Assembly (NCBI RefSeq): GCF_022201045.2
Contig: NC_068559.1
Span: 17,479,501 to 17,543,500 of the forward strand
Source: Citrus sinensis
Lineage: Eukaryota > Streptophyta > Magnoliopsida > Sapindales > Rutaceae
Direction of reading: 5' to 3'
DNA length: 64,000 nucleotides
Below are positions 37,901 to 48,064 of this stretch, piece by piece. Both the position numbers and the translations under genes were made by a program. The first letter of the stretch is position 1, and each line of letters starts with the position of its first letter. Below the pieces are notes generated by a model. It saw only the letters and a program-made list of their open reading frames with translations, did no database searches and was not told the DNA's origin.

Positions 37901-40900
37901 TGGATTTTCCCAAATAAGCTGTAGAATAGCTGTTTCTTAAGCTCATAGAGTCTTTCAGAAGAGGCAGAAGCTGAGATTCAATTACTTTTCCTTTGGAATC
38001 CTTAACAGTGACATTCTCATTAATAACCTGCAGGGAGATTAAATAAGTTGAGATGATAAGTAAAGAGGTTGAAGACAAAAAGAAAAAGTCGGAAGAAAAT
38101 ACTTTCAAACTCTTACTGGCTAAAACCTAAGATAAAGCATAGTGAAATCACTCACAGGAATTCTTATTATATCCTCTCGTTTCCAGCCTAGGGGATTATA
38201 TACAACAACAACCTGCAGAACAAATTACCTTAAGATTTCATCCACAGCAATTGGAGTAAGATAATAATCCTTTCTAAATAAATCGGATAAAAATATTCAA
38301 GTGTTCTTACTTACCAGGCTCTTCCCACTAGACAGATCAACTTCTGATGGAGGACAATAGCTTATATTCAGAAGTGGACACTGAAACAGCAAAAAGAGGA
38401 GGAGGAAAAGCGATCAGCATTCTTAATTTTAAAACCTGGGGCCTAAGAATTGCTTTAAAGAAATGCATGCTACATTATGCATTATTTAAATTAGCATGTC
38501 TTGCAATGTGCTTTATGTCATGGCAATTTTGAAGCACACAATTATCCGCATCACAAAAGTTATTTCAAGAGTCTTGAGTTAGTGCGTACATAATTACATA
38601 CATTTTATAATAAGTTTATAATTCTACACGCAGAGTAAAAACAGCAGCCAGTGAAAGTAAATTTGCCTGTTGAAAATTAGTAATTGGGTTGACACAACCA
38701 TTCTTTGAAAACTCTGTTAGGCATGCAAGTGATGCTGCAACAACCTTTTCAGCCTGCAAGAAAAGTTATCAAGAAACATTACAGTTTTAGCATGGTGAAG
38801 AGAAATAATACAAGAATGCTAAAGAAGGTGAAGCCTCAACCTCAGTGTAGCCAATTGACAATCGTTTCGCATAATCATCAGCTACATGCTGCTTCTCTGT
38901 ACCACTCACTGCATCATGATGTTGCACAAGTGCTAAGGCATCAGCCAAAGAGTCAGTGCTGAGACCAACTTCATTCCTTCCCTTGAAGAACTCCAATTGC
39001 CTTGCTGCCTGTTTATTTATTTAACAAAAGGAGCATCATGCATCTATCTTTTTTTTCTTTTATGATGAAACAATTTAGAAGACAAATCAGTCTTACAAGG
39101 TAGTAGGCACTCATTGTTCTGACATAGCCTTTGAGAGCTGGCCTACTTGTAAAATATCCTGTCCAATAAGCATTTTCACGGTCTGCATATCTGATGAATG
39201 CATGCATATGTATACACACAGATCAAACAACAAATGGTGAATGGCTATGAGTAGTTAAATTAAGTATTACTCACGGAAAAAAGTCATCGGTCTTCAATGG
39301 CCAGGACTCATTTGCTGCATATTTTGCGTCAATGTACATCGATGGGGTCGAGTACAGAGCATTGACACGCCCATCCTAGATACATTCAAAACCAGCACTT
39401 CCATTGAACACAGAAAAGAAGTGTTTGGGAAGCCAAGTCCTAGATAACTTGGTAATGCATTACAATCACTAGTCCTAGATAACTTGGTAATGCATTACAA
39501 TCATTATGGATGTACTAACCTGATTAACATAATGGATAAATTTGTCCATCTGCCGGAACCATGTGTGTGCATATTGATACTTGAAGTCCGTCCCCATAGT
39601 CCACATGATATGATTTGTTCGAGTTATATTTGCCTAACAAAAAAAAGAGAGGGAGAAAATTAATGATCTTTGATAAAATTGAACTGCTGCTATTGCATCC
39701 ACTGAAAATCATTACATAAAGCAATTGTCACTGGTAAAGAATTAAAATATGTATTTGATATCAATTGAGATAGCAGCACTGCATATCTGCCAGTTAAAGC
39801 CAATGCATGTGTGTCACAGAAGTGCAACATATTGACAAGCTTAGTGTGTGAAAACAGCTAACTTACTTGTGCTATTGCAGCAGACACAAAGTCATTAACG
39901 CGCTCAGGGACATTGTAGTCAAACAAATTCATGTCATCCTTCAAGTCAAAAACAAAAAGTCAGAATTTTACATATATATTTGTGTAGATATGTCAATGCT
40001 TGTCATAGAGATTACCTGCACAATAGGCGAAGTATCGCCAACTTCAAAGTAGAAATTGTCCGATGGAGGTTCATAATTCTTAGGGGATATACCAGTCATT
40101 ATCTGCAAAAGAAATTAAAACACACATACATAACATTAGCACATGGACCAGTTTGGTTAAATTAACGAAAACAACCATGTGAATGGCTTAAGTAACTCAC
40201 CTGAGCAGATGAACCGAGACTCTTAGAGGCACGCCAGACAACCTCCAGAGTCTTTTCGTTTATCCTTTTAGCTCTGTCTTGATAATCAATTCTCGCAAAG
40301 AAAAGAAAGTCGAATCCAACCTAGGCCAATAAGGAAGCTTTTGTGTTCACCAATTTGTTGCATAAAGCATGTGGACTAGTGAGGGAGTTAAAGAGATCGC
40401 ATATAATACCTCAGCGCTCAACAGGTAAGCCTGCACTGCAGAATGCCCAAATGGATCAATTTGCCAACCAATTCTTGGAGTCACATTGAATTGTTCTTTG
40501 ATGTATCGATGCCCAAGAGTTGTCTGATCGATCATGTCAATGTAATGTGGGGCTGCCTCGTCGTGCATGCACATACCCCCATTTCTGCACACCAATAATG
40601 AGAAAATCACAACCCAGAAAACAAAATTCCCTTTAAAGCACTAATCTTCATTCTTCAGTAATCCATTGTCAGTGGCTAGATGCTACCGCAACATAGTTTT
40701 AAGAAGAAAAGCTTCTTTATGATATATAGATTTTAACACTTCAAAGATAGGAGAATGTTACATTAGCTCAAGTTGACCGGAGTTGACCAGCTGCTTCACT
40801 ACATTCTGAACTTCCTCACTCTGGTCTCTCCACCACCTCTGGAAGAATGCCTATACTTATCGAGAAAACAACAAGTCCGTGGGCATAAATTTCCAATAGG

Positions 40901-41310
40901 AAATCAAAACTTAAAAAACCAAAAAAAAAAAGCCATGAGTGATTGCCTGTTCAACATATATGAACTTCCTGTTCTTATCAGCCACCAGTGCCGGAATTAG
41001 AGAATCAAGCACATTTTGCACACAAGCCACCTGCATATAGGCATCCCATTAATCATCAAAAAAGAAACCATTCATTTCAATAAAAGTGAGTGCACATATA
41101 AAGAAGAAGAACCTGAATGCTGTTATTGGAGCCAACATAATATTGATCCACGGTTTTCAACCAACCAACATCATCATGCGAATGGGGCACCAAATGAACA
41201 TTGATCTTCCCCGGCACAATCCCGGCCGAGGTATTATACATCATGTACTTCGACTCCACGCATAATAAAGACAAAAAAAAAACCACTACTAAGCAAACTT
41301 GATTCACCAT
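34921..41310 (-). CDS. Class II alpha-mannosidase, glycoside hydrolase family 38 (lysosomal/vacuolar type)
   Basis: Hydrolyses terminal alpha-mannose from glycoproteins in vacuole or apoplast. The signal peptide is residues 1-20 ([19 protein letters not shown]). Zinc and catalytic motifs: HSHDDVGW (His45, Asp47), QIDPFGHS (nucleophile Asp167), QHHDAVSGT (His408/409). Many NXS/T sites. Exon ends: 41310-41113, 41030-40947, 40850-40762, 40584-40410, 40320-40201, 40102-40016, 39938-39867, 39633-39520, 39375-39275, 39190-39097, 39008-38841, 38753-38667, 38380-38315, 38212-38156, 38027-37808, 37715-37576, 37478-37413, 37315-37256, 37171-37100, 36988-36941, 36850-36731, 36583-36518, 36296-36184, 36091-36007, 35918-35808, 35722-35627, 35510-35463, 35362-35294, 35196 onward. 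Introns 2 and 12 begin with GC. The C-terminus is uncertain: read-through stops at 34921, or a donor at 34993 joins a tiny last exon. About 1010-1035 aa, like At3g26720 (about 1019). The GTG upstream at 41337 is not the start. Confidence 0.94.
39436..39505. repeat. 35-bp tandem duplication in a mannosidase intron
   Basis: A unit starting agtcctagataacttggtaa occurs at 39436 and again at 39471, essentially identical, about 15 bp from the 5' splice site of exon 8 (exon end 39520). Confidence 0.8.
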
Positions 41311-43640
41311 TGATGACTGTTGATGCCCAGTTAGCACAAACGCTTAAATTTGAGCAGATAAAGTAAACCAAAAAAAAAAAAAAAAAACTCAGCCGAGAGA
41401 ACCAAAGTCAGTAGTATTATCACTTATTTTCTTGTTTTCTAATGGCTGGCCTGTGAAAATGAAAGCCAAGCTCTTGATAATTCTTGTTTGTCTTTGTGAG
41501 TGATGGAAATGGAATATTGTGAGCCCAGTTGTTTTAGTATTCAGAGTCGTTATCGAGTCACTATGTGTCTGTGAGCTTTATCAAGACTTACAGTCTTACA
41601 GAGCCACGTGCATGCAGTTAAGATTTAAATTACAGGTATATTACAATCTTATGAAAGGATTAGCATTTAATCCAAGGAAATATAATTAACTTGCAACTTT
41701 AAGATTAAACGGAGAGACAATGAAGGGCGTGTATGTTTGAAAAAGTATTTGCCCGCTTCTACTGTGACCAATCGTTTATCATTTGGTCTTGGCCAGCCAA
41801 TAGCGTGGCACCCCACGCTTTTACTGTTGTATCTAAATTTGATTTTCTTCCATTTTTATTAAAGATTCGCCATCTTGGATTTTTTATTTAAAGAATTTAT
41901 TACACATATGTGTGCTACTATTTTTGGAAAATCGTGAACAATCTAATAAATAAACAATTTCGTATTTCGATAAATTAATTTATTCAGAATTTATATGAAC
42001 ATTCAGGTTTTTGTTATCTTATCTTCTAAGTTGGGTTTGCACCAATTATTCCCTAGTTATGCAATTAATAATGGTCAAAGCTCATACCCCACCTTTTGGC
42101 TTTGTTGGTTGACTGTGACGTGTTATGGTCTTGGACAGACTATAAGATAATTAAACAATAATATTTGATAATATTCTGCTCTTAACAATAATATTCTGCT
42201 CTCATCAAAAAAAAAAAAAAAACAATAAGATTTGTAATCTTTAACAAATCTTTTGTATCGTTTAGAATCTGCTTTTTGAAGTTTTCCCTCGTTCATTCAT
42301 ATTGCGATTTAATGATGCTATGAGGAAGTATTTTAAGTGTGTTTAGTATATTTTATTTGATTAGTATAAGTTTTTATTTATTTCATAAGTTCATTTTAAA
42401 TTTTTGTTGTTGTTTAAATTTATTTAATATAATTTTTGAAAATTAAATAAGTTATTTTGCTTCTATTAGTAAAATTTTAAATTTTGAGATTTTAGAAGTA
42501 GAGGTTGATTTTTTAAATATTTAAAATATAGTTTACCCATTTAATAATCTTACTTGATTCATTTTATAATATAATTTTAAAAAACTTAGTTATTAAGATG
42601 ATTTTATAAATTTTAATAAAAACTTACATTTACAACCAATCAACTATATATTTTTTTTTGTAAAGCCCGATTGGGAGTCAGAGGATCCATAGTACCTGCA
42701 GCCCCACGGACTTAATATTCATCATTTTTGAAAGCGGGGGGAAGGGATCTCTTTTCTGCAACGGAAAAAAACGGAGCAGATTTGACTCAACACAAACAAA
42801 ACAATACGTCTAAAAAGTGCTTGTTTGGTTCGCTCTATTTGAAAAGTTATACCAAACATAATCTAAAACTAATTAAAATAAAGAGCAATGCAACATAAAT
42901 CTCAATGAGTTGGCACCATCGTGCAATAGAAAAATAATGCAATAAATTATTTAAAAAAAAATTAAAATTATCTACAGCTTAATGAGCAAGCTAACTTATT
43001 AGGATATTGTTTCTAGATAGATTTTTGTGGATATTTAAAATTATCCAATAAATTAATTATAAATGATGAAAACTGAGGGTAGCAATTGAGTTGATGAGCT
43101 GAATTCCTGTCGAATTTTAAACGAGTTTCTTCAAAATTTGGCTAACTCAGAATTAATCTATTTTATAAACGAATCAATTTGCTTAACTAAAATTTTAGTT
43201 TGATTTAACCTTAAAATAATATATAATATTAGATAAATGTTATGTACCATATAATATTTATGTTTCATTTTGTCTTTTTCTAATTCGATTACAATATTGC
43301 GCTAGAAGTTAACCGTGTTTATTAACCTAAATTGTTTAAAATATAAAAGTAAATAAGTAATTCATTTTATTAATAAGTTACCTATTTATTAATTGAATTA
43401 ATTTTCTAAATATAAACCCATTTACTACAAATCGAATCGGGTGAAATAAATGAGTACGGACTCAGCATCCGTAAAACTGGGTTACACTAAATGGGTTTGT
43501 TCGGTTGTAATTCACCGTTCAAGCAATCGAATCAAACATGATTTTTACTTTTTTTTTTTTCAGTTTTCATTTTACAATAGAAGTCTGAAAACACAGTATC
43601 CACTATCCAACACATTTTCAAATTAAATATTAGTTATAAA
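41311..43640. other. Divergent intergenic region between mannosidase and CHLM
   Basis: The promoter of the mannosidase should lie in the first few hundred bases, where a CACGTG core occurs at 41605-41610. Most of 41850-43560 is AT-rich. A poly-T run followed by gtaaagcccgattgggagtc at about 42648-42680 resembles the poly-A end of a minus-strand retroposon. No gene was recognised. Confidence 0.45.
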
Positions 43641-43903
43641 CCATTTCAGAAACAACAAAATCAAGGGCCCATGAAAGCATTTCACCTTCTATTGGTCCAG
43701 CCCAAGAAAGCAGGCCCCACAGAAATAAAGCGCCCATGAAAATCTATCTTATCTCCAACGTCAATAATTATCAAAAACATCACCAACTGAGCCACTCCCC
43801 ACTCGCCACGTCACCACGTAACGACCTTACCCTTTTCCCCTTCCCCTCTCCCTCACCGGCGGGAAACACAAAATATCACTGAAACTTAAAAAAATAAAAT
43901 AAA
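43641..43903 (+). promoter_or_regulatory. Probable CHLM promoter and 5' leader
   Basis: Immediately upstream of the CHLM start. It holds a GGGCCCAT site-II-like box (43665-43672) and two ACGT cores in ccacgtcaccacgtaacg (43808-43811 and 43816-43819), the type bound by light-response bZIP factors such as HY5. CHLM is known to be light-induced; the link to these boxes is inference. A CT-rich leader (cccttttccccttcccctctcc) precedes the ATG. Confidence 0.45.
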
Positions 43904-44977
43904 ATGGCATTCACAGCTTCACTGTCTTCCCACATTCCATTCTACAACAACTCCTCTACACTCTCGCCGAACCGCGGCAAAACAAGTAAAACGACGCCGC
44001 TTCTGTGCAAACCAGTAGCTGCAATTCCCCCACTCTCGACCGCCACCACCAACTCCGTCCCCGACCTATCCACCATCGCCGTCATCAGCGGCGGCTCAAT
44101 CGCAGCACTCGCCGCCGTCCTCTCCCTCGTCGACCCCGAGCGCCGGCGCCAGCTCCAGGCCGAGGAAGTCGGAGGCGGAGACAAAGAGGTCGTGAGAGAG
44201 TACTTCAACAACTCGGGGTTCCAGCGTTGGAAGAAGATTTACGGCGAGACCGATGACGTTAACAGAGTTCAGCTTGACATTCGGTTAGGTCACTCGAAGA
44301 CCGTTGAGAATACGATGCAGATGTTGAATGACGAAGGCTCGCTGAAAGGAATTGCGGTTTGTGACGCAGGGTGTGGGACCGGCAGTCTGGCGATTCCGTT
44401 GGCGAAACAAGGGGCGATTGTCTCGGCCAGCGATATTTCGGCCGCAATGGTTGCTGAAGCTAGGAAGAAGGTAAAACGACTCGTCGTATGTTGCATTATT
44501 GGAACTTGGAAAATGTGATTGTTCTAAAAATTAAAAACATTTGATATTTTATCCTTATTTGTTAAATTTATGCAGGCAGAAGAGGAGCTGTTAGCAGACA
44601 ATGGAGGGGAAGCACCAGTGATGCCGAAATTTGAAGTGAAGGATCTAGAGAGTTTAGATGGGAAGTACGACACAGTAGTCTGCTTAGATGTTTTGATACA
44701 TTACCCACAAAGTAAGGCAGATGGGATGATTGCTCACCTTGCTTCATTGGCTGAAAAGCGACTTATTCTTAGCTTTGCGCCAAAGACATTTTATTATGAT
44801 TTGTTAAAGAGGGTGGGCGAGTTGTTTCCTGGGCCTTCAAAGGCAACGAGGGCTTATCTCCACGCCGAAGCTGATGTGGAGAGGGCGCTACAGAAGGTTG
44901 GGTGGAAAATAAGAAAGAGAGGCTTAATCACCACTCAATTCTACTTTGCAAGACTTGTTGAGGCTGTCCCTGCATAG
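43904..44977 (+). CDS. CHLM: Magnesium-protoporphyrin IX methyltransferase, chloroplastic
   Basis: Transfers a methyl group from S-adenosylmethionine to Mg-protoporphyrin IX, making its monomethyl ester, a committed step of chlorophyll synthesis in plastid membranes. Two exons, 43904-44470 and 44576-44977, 969 nt, 322 aa (Arabidopsis 312), joined at a phase-0 GT-AG intron of 105 bp. Residues 1-50, rich in Ser/Thr/Pro, form the transit peptide. A hydrophobic stretch at about 56-77 fits membrane attachment. SAM motif I is VCDAGCGTGS (152-161). The C-terminal half carries LDVLIHYPQ, LILSFAPKTFYY and GLITTQFYFARLVEA, conserved in this enzyme. Exon 1 is GC-rich at its start, unlike its surroundings, as often seen for plastid-targeted genes. 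Frames overlapping it on the other strand are shadows. Confidence 0.96.
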
Positions 44978-45633
44978 AGAGGGAGGTGAGGTTAGATTCA
45001 GATTTTACATTATTGCACTTTATTTGTTGCTAGAAATTGTTAGGAAAGTTCTCGTGCTTCGTGTGTAAACCCCTGAGTTCTCCTCATGTGTTATCACTGT
45101 ATATGTATATTACTTCATCTGTAAGGTAATTGGATGTCGGCATGCCTAACTATGAATGCAAAATGGCAAGATTTTGATTATCTAAAATTTCGTTGATATC
45201 ATCAACCTGTTACCTTCAAAGTCTCATTGACGAGAGATTGAGTACCATTTTCTTAACTCACATTAAAATTTTCAAGCAGAAATGTATATGTTGTTGTAAA
45301 GAATATCGAAAACTCAGAATATCACTTGGTATTGATTTTGATAGGGAAAAGATAAAGCCAAAAAAAAAAAAAAAAGGTCCATCAAACGACTTAGTCCTTG
45401 AATAGATCAGTTTTCGAAATCTCTCAGTATGCTTCCTCTGTTAGCAGTCACCTAATGTTGGAAAAGATGGTTTTGGGGACCTTTGTAGATTGGAGAGCCT
45501 TTTTTGAGCTTGGGTGTGAGAAAGATTCTAAAAGCAAGCATGAGATCTGTCATCAACTCCATCAGAATGTTTTTCTCGTACGCCCAGCGATGTTGTAATT
45601 TTAGAAGAATCTCTTGAATTACGTAGCTTTCTC
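44978..45633. other. CHLM 3' region and spacer
   Basis: CHLM 3' UTR, then spacer. From about 45339 this belongs to the duplicated block described at 45634. Small open frames (45193-45405, 45398-45598) have no recognisable content. Confidence 0.5.
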
Positions 45634-45770
45634 CTATAACTCATTACCAATTCTTAATAGACCGTCTATGAGTTCGTTCATGGCAGCAATCAAGTTATCA
45701 GAATGCTCCTTCGTTTGTTCCGTATCAAGTAGACAGTTGATGTTTCGAGCTTCAACTAGTGGCCCAAACA
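45634..45770 (-). pseudogene. Decayed copy of the trihelix gene's last coding segment
   Basis: Read on the minus strand this encodes a close copy of the end of the neighbouring trihelix protein: EHSDNLIAAMNELIDGLLRI then GNEL and a stop at 45634-45636, against EHSDNLIAAMNKLTDALLRI and GNKL in the gene. The DNA duplication extends beyond the coding end: about 45339-45775 resembles about 45865-46240. The rest of the coding sequence is missing, so it cannot make a trihelix protein. Confidence 0.85.
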
Positions 45771-46096
45771 TTTAAACTTCTATAAATGTTTGATTCATAA
45801 AAATATATTAATATTTGCAAATTTAGACCACACTTTAATCCTTCTTAAATCCTAATTATGTTGATATGGAAAAGATAAAGCAACAAAATAATAAGTCCAT
45901 CAAATATTTGAAAAGATGGGTTTGGGGTCCTCTGTAGATGGGGGAGCATTTTTTTTCTTTTTTGAGCTTGGGTGTGAGAGAAAGATTCTAAAAGCATGCG
46001 TGAGATTTGATGTCAACTGTATCAGATGCTTCATGCACGCTTAGAAATGTTGTGGGAAGTTTTAGAAAGATACCTTGAGTTATATTGCTTTTTTCC

Positions 46097-47297
46097 CTAT
46101 AACTTATTACCAATTCTTAATAGAGCGTCTGTGAGTTTGTTCATAGCAGCAATCAAGTTATCAGAATGCTCCTTCTTTTGCTCCCTATCAAGTTGACAGT
46201 TGATGTTTTGAGCTTCAAGTTGGGTGTTTAGCATGCTACTATTCCTCTCTAGGACCTTGATCAACAGATCTCCCATGTTGGTCTCTTTGCTAACGCATGA
46301 TGACAATCTCCTTCGCTTCCATCTTTCCTGAGTTGTGGATCCATTGGCTGTAGTTGTGCCTGCAAGCTTTTCTTTCAATGTATCTGCGGGATAAATATAT
46401 CTATAAAGCCAAAACAAACCACAAGTTCTTTATTTTCTTTTTCATTGACAGTAACCATTGGCATTCGTCAACATCGTATAAATTCTGTATCAGGATGCAT
46501 ACATCAGAATAATCTATTAATCGAATGAGTAATAAGAATGAGGGAAGGAAAGGGAATGAAGGAGAGAGATTGCATGAAATCATGTGCAATGAAAACTTCA
46601 GTTTTACACTTCATTTACCTGCAACGTGCAATGGAGCTGCAACTTTCTTGATGGGACTCTGTCTTTCAGTTGTTTCCTTCTCAGGATTGTGGCCAATTTC
46701 CTGCCGTTGAGAAGGTTCAGAATCTGAGAACAAACCATCTCCCGCTGCAGTACTTCGGTCACTATCAAACACCTCATCATCCTCATCCTCCTCTGACACC
46801 GACATGGTCGTCAATGGAACAGCTGGCATGGCAAGGACTCCATCTAAAACATCATACACTTCTCTATCAAAATAGCCCGGCAGTTTCATTTGTTTCCTCG
46901 ATTCATTTCTCATCACCCAGAAAGATTGTTTCTCTTCCTTCATCTGCGACTCCCATCTTTTAATTTTCCTGAAATCTACAAGAAGATTGCCCCATCTTTT
47001 CCGGCATTGTACTGGTCGTCTGTTGACACCGTACTGTTTACAGTACGAAGCAACCGAATCCCACTTTGGTTCACTCTGGTCCGATCTGAAGGCTGAAGTT
47101 GACGTGCGAAACCCGCGAATTCGGTCCTCTACAACCCTCTTGCCTTGTATGAGCACAATAGTTTCCTGTCTAGTCCATCGAGGGTGTCTTGCTGTCTTAC
47201 CCCTGTCATCAGTGTTACCACCAATTGCCTGCTCTTCGTTATACCCATTTGGCAGAGAACTGCCATCTTCATGCTTATCATTTGACCCTGGCGCCAT
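46097..47297 (-). CDS. Trihelix transcription factor, ASR3-like
   Basis: Plant-specific nuclear DNA-binding protein. Two exons, 47297-46619 and 46383-46097, joined in phase 1 by a GT-AG intron, giving 966 nt and 321 aa. The single trihelix (SANT/Myb-like) domain spans about residues 40-125, opens with PRWTRQETIVLIQGKR and contains NRRPVQCRKRWGNLL, the third-helix core. An acidic, Ser-rich middle follows (VSEEDEDDEVFDSD), then a basic KRRR patch in exon 2 as a candidate nuclear signal and a C-terminal amphipathic helix (KVLERNSSMLNTQLEAQN) likely to form a coiled coil. It resembles Arabidopsis ASR3 (At2g33550), a repressor of immune genes; the same role here is inference. The ATG at 47297 is chosen; the preceding codon is GTG. 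It diverges from MHF1. Confidence 0.92.
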
Positions 47298-48064
47298 CAC
47301 AAATGATCTTGACTACTGGCAGAAGAGTTTTGGGAGTCTTGTTTAGGTGTTAGCGAATTCTGCCCAGTGTTACCCAATCTTTCAGGCAATTTAACTATTT
47401 AAGACATTCTTAATTCCATTTCTTTTGACAGGTAAAAAACTACTGTCTCCCACTCATAGCTTTAATGGTGAGTTAAAGGTATGCATTATTATGAAGGGAA
47501 ATATTTTCTTGCGGGAGGACACACGGGGCCATTATGATCTTTTCATGGGCAATTTCCTAATAGACAAGGTTGTTTGAATATGCCTGTGAATATGTAACTG
47601 TAAGCGCCAGAAATGGTAGTCATTTTTTTAGCTGTGAACAGATGGGGCATGATAAGCTGGATAAGGCGATAACGCAATTTTTAGAGGATCCTAAAATGGG
47701 CAAATTCCTCATTGATGACTAGATTCTCTACCAAAGGAAAAAAAAATACTTAATATGTTGACCAATCAATCATCGATTGCTCGTAATCTTAAATTTAATG
47801 GGAATTTTAAATTGTGATACTTATCATATTATCCCATATTTCATGCAAGGCTAAGGTTTCTAAATGAATACGGATTATTAATAAACGAATTATATAATTC
47901 AGCGTAACGGCGTGCTTAACGTTCAAAGCCATTTACCAAAAACGCTGCGTTTAATCCCGTTTCTTTCCCGCGCCTTTCTTCTACGGCAACGTACGGGTAT
48001 GTATATATATATATATATATATCGATAACCAAATTGACGAAGCCCTAGAACCAGTAGCTTGCAA
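47298..48064. promoter_or_regulatory. Shared divergent promoter region of trihelix and MHF1 genes
   Basis: Only 767 bp separate the two start codons, so both leaders and promoters must lie here or overlap. A (TA)n microsatellite at about 48002-48022 falls in the MHF1 leader, about 45 bp before its ATG, and could vary in length between alleles. No other element was recognised with confidence. Confidence 0.5.

Noticed and set aside
43942..44256. Open frames overlapping CHLM exon 1 on both strands
   Set aside because: High GC at the start of CHLM keeps other frames open by chance; only the CHLM frame has conserved motifs.
46670..47346. Several plus-strand frames of 68-119 codons
   Set aside because: All lie antisense to trihelix exon 1, which has the convincing domain.
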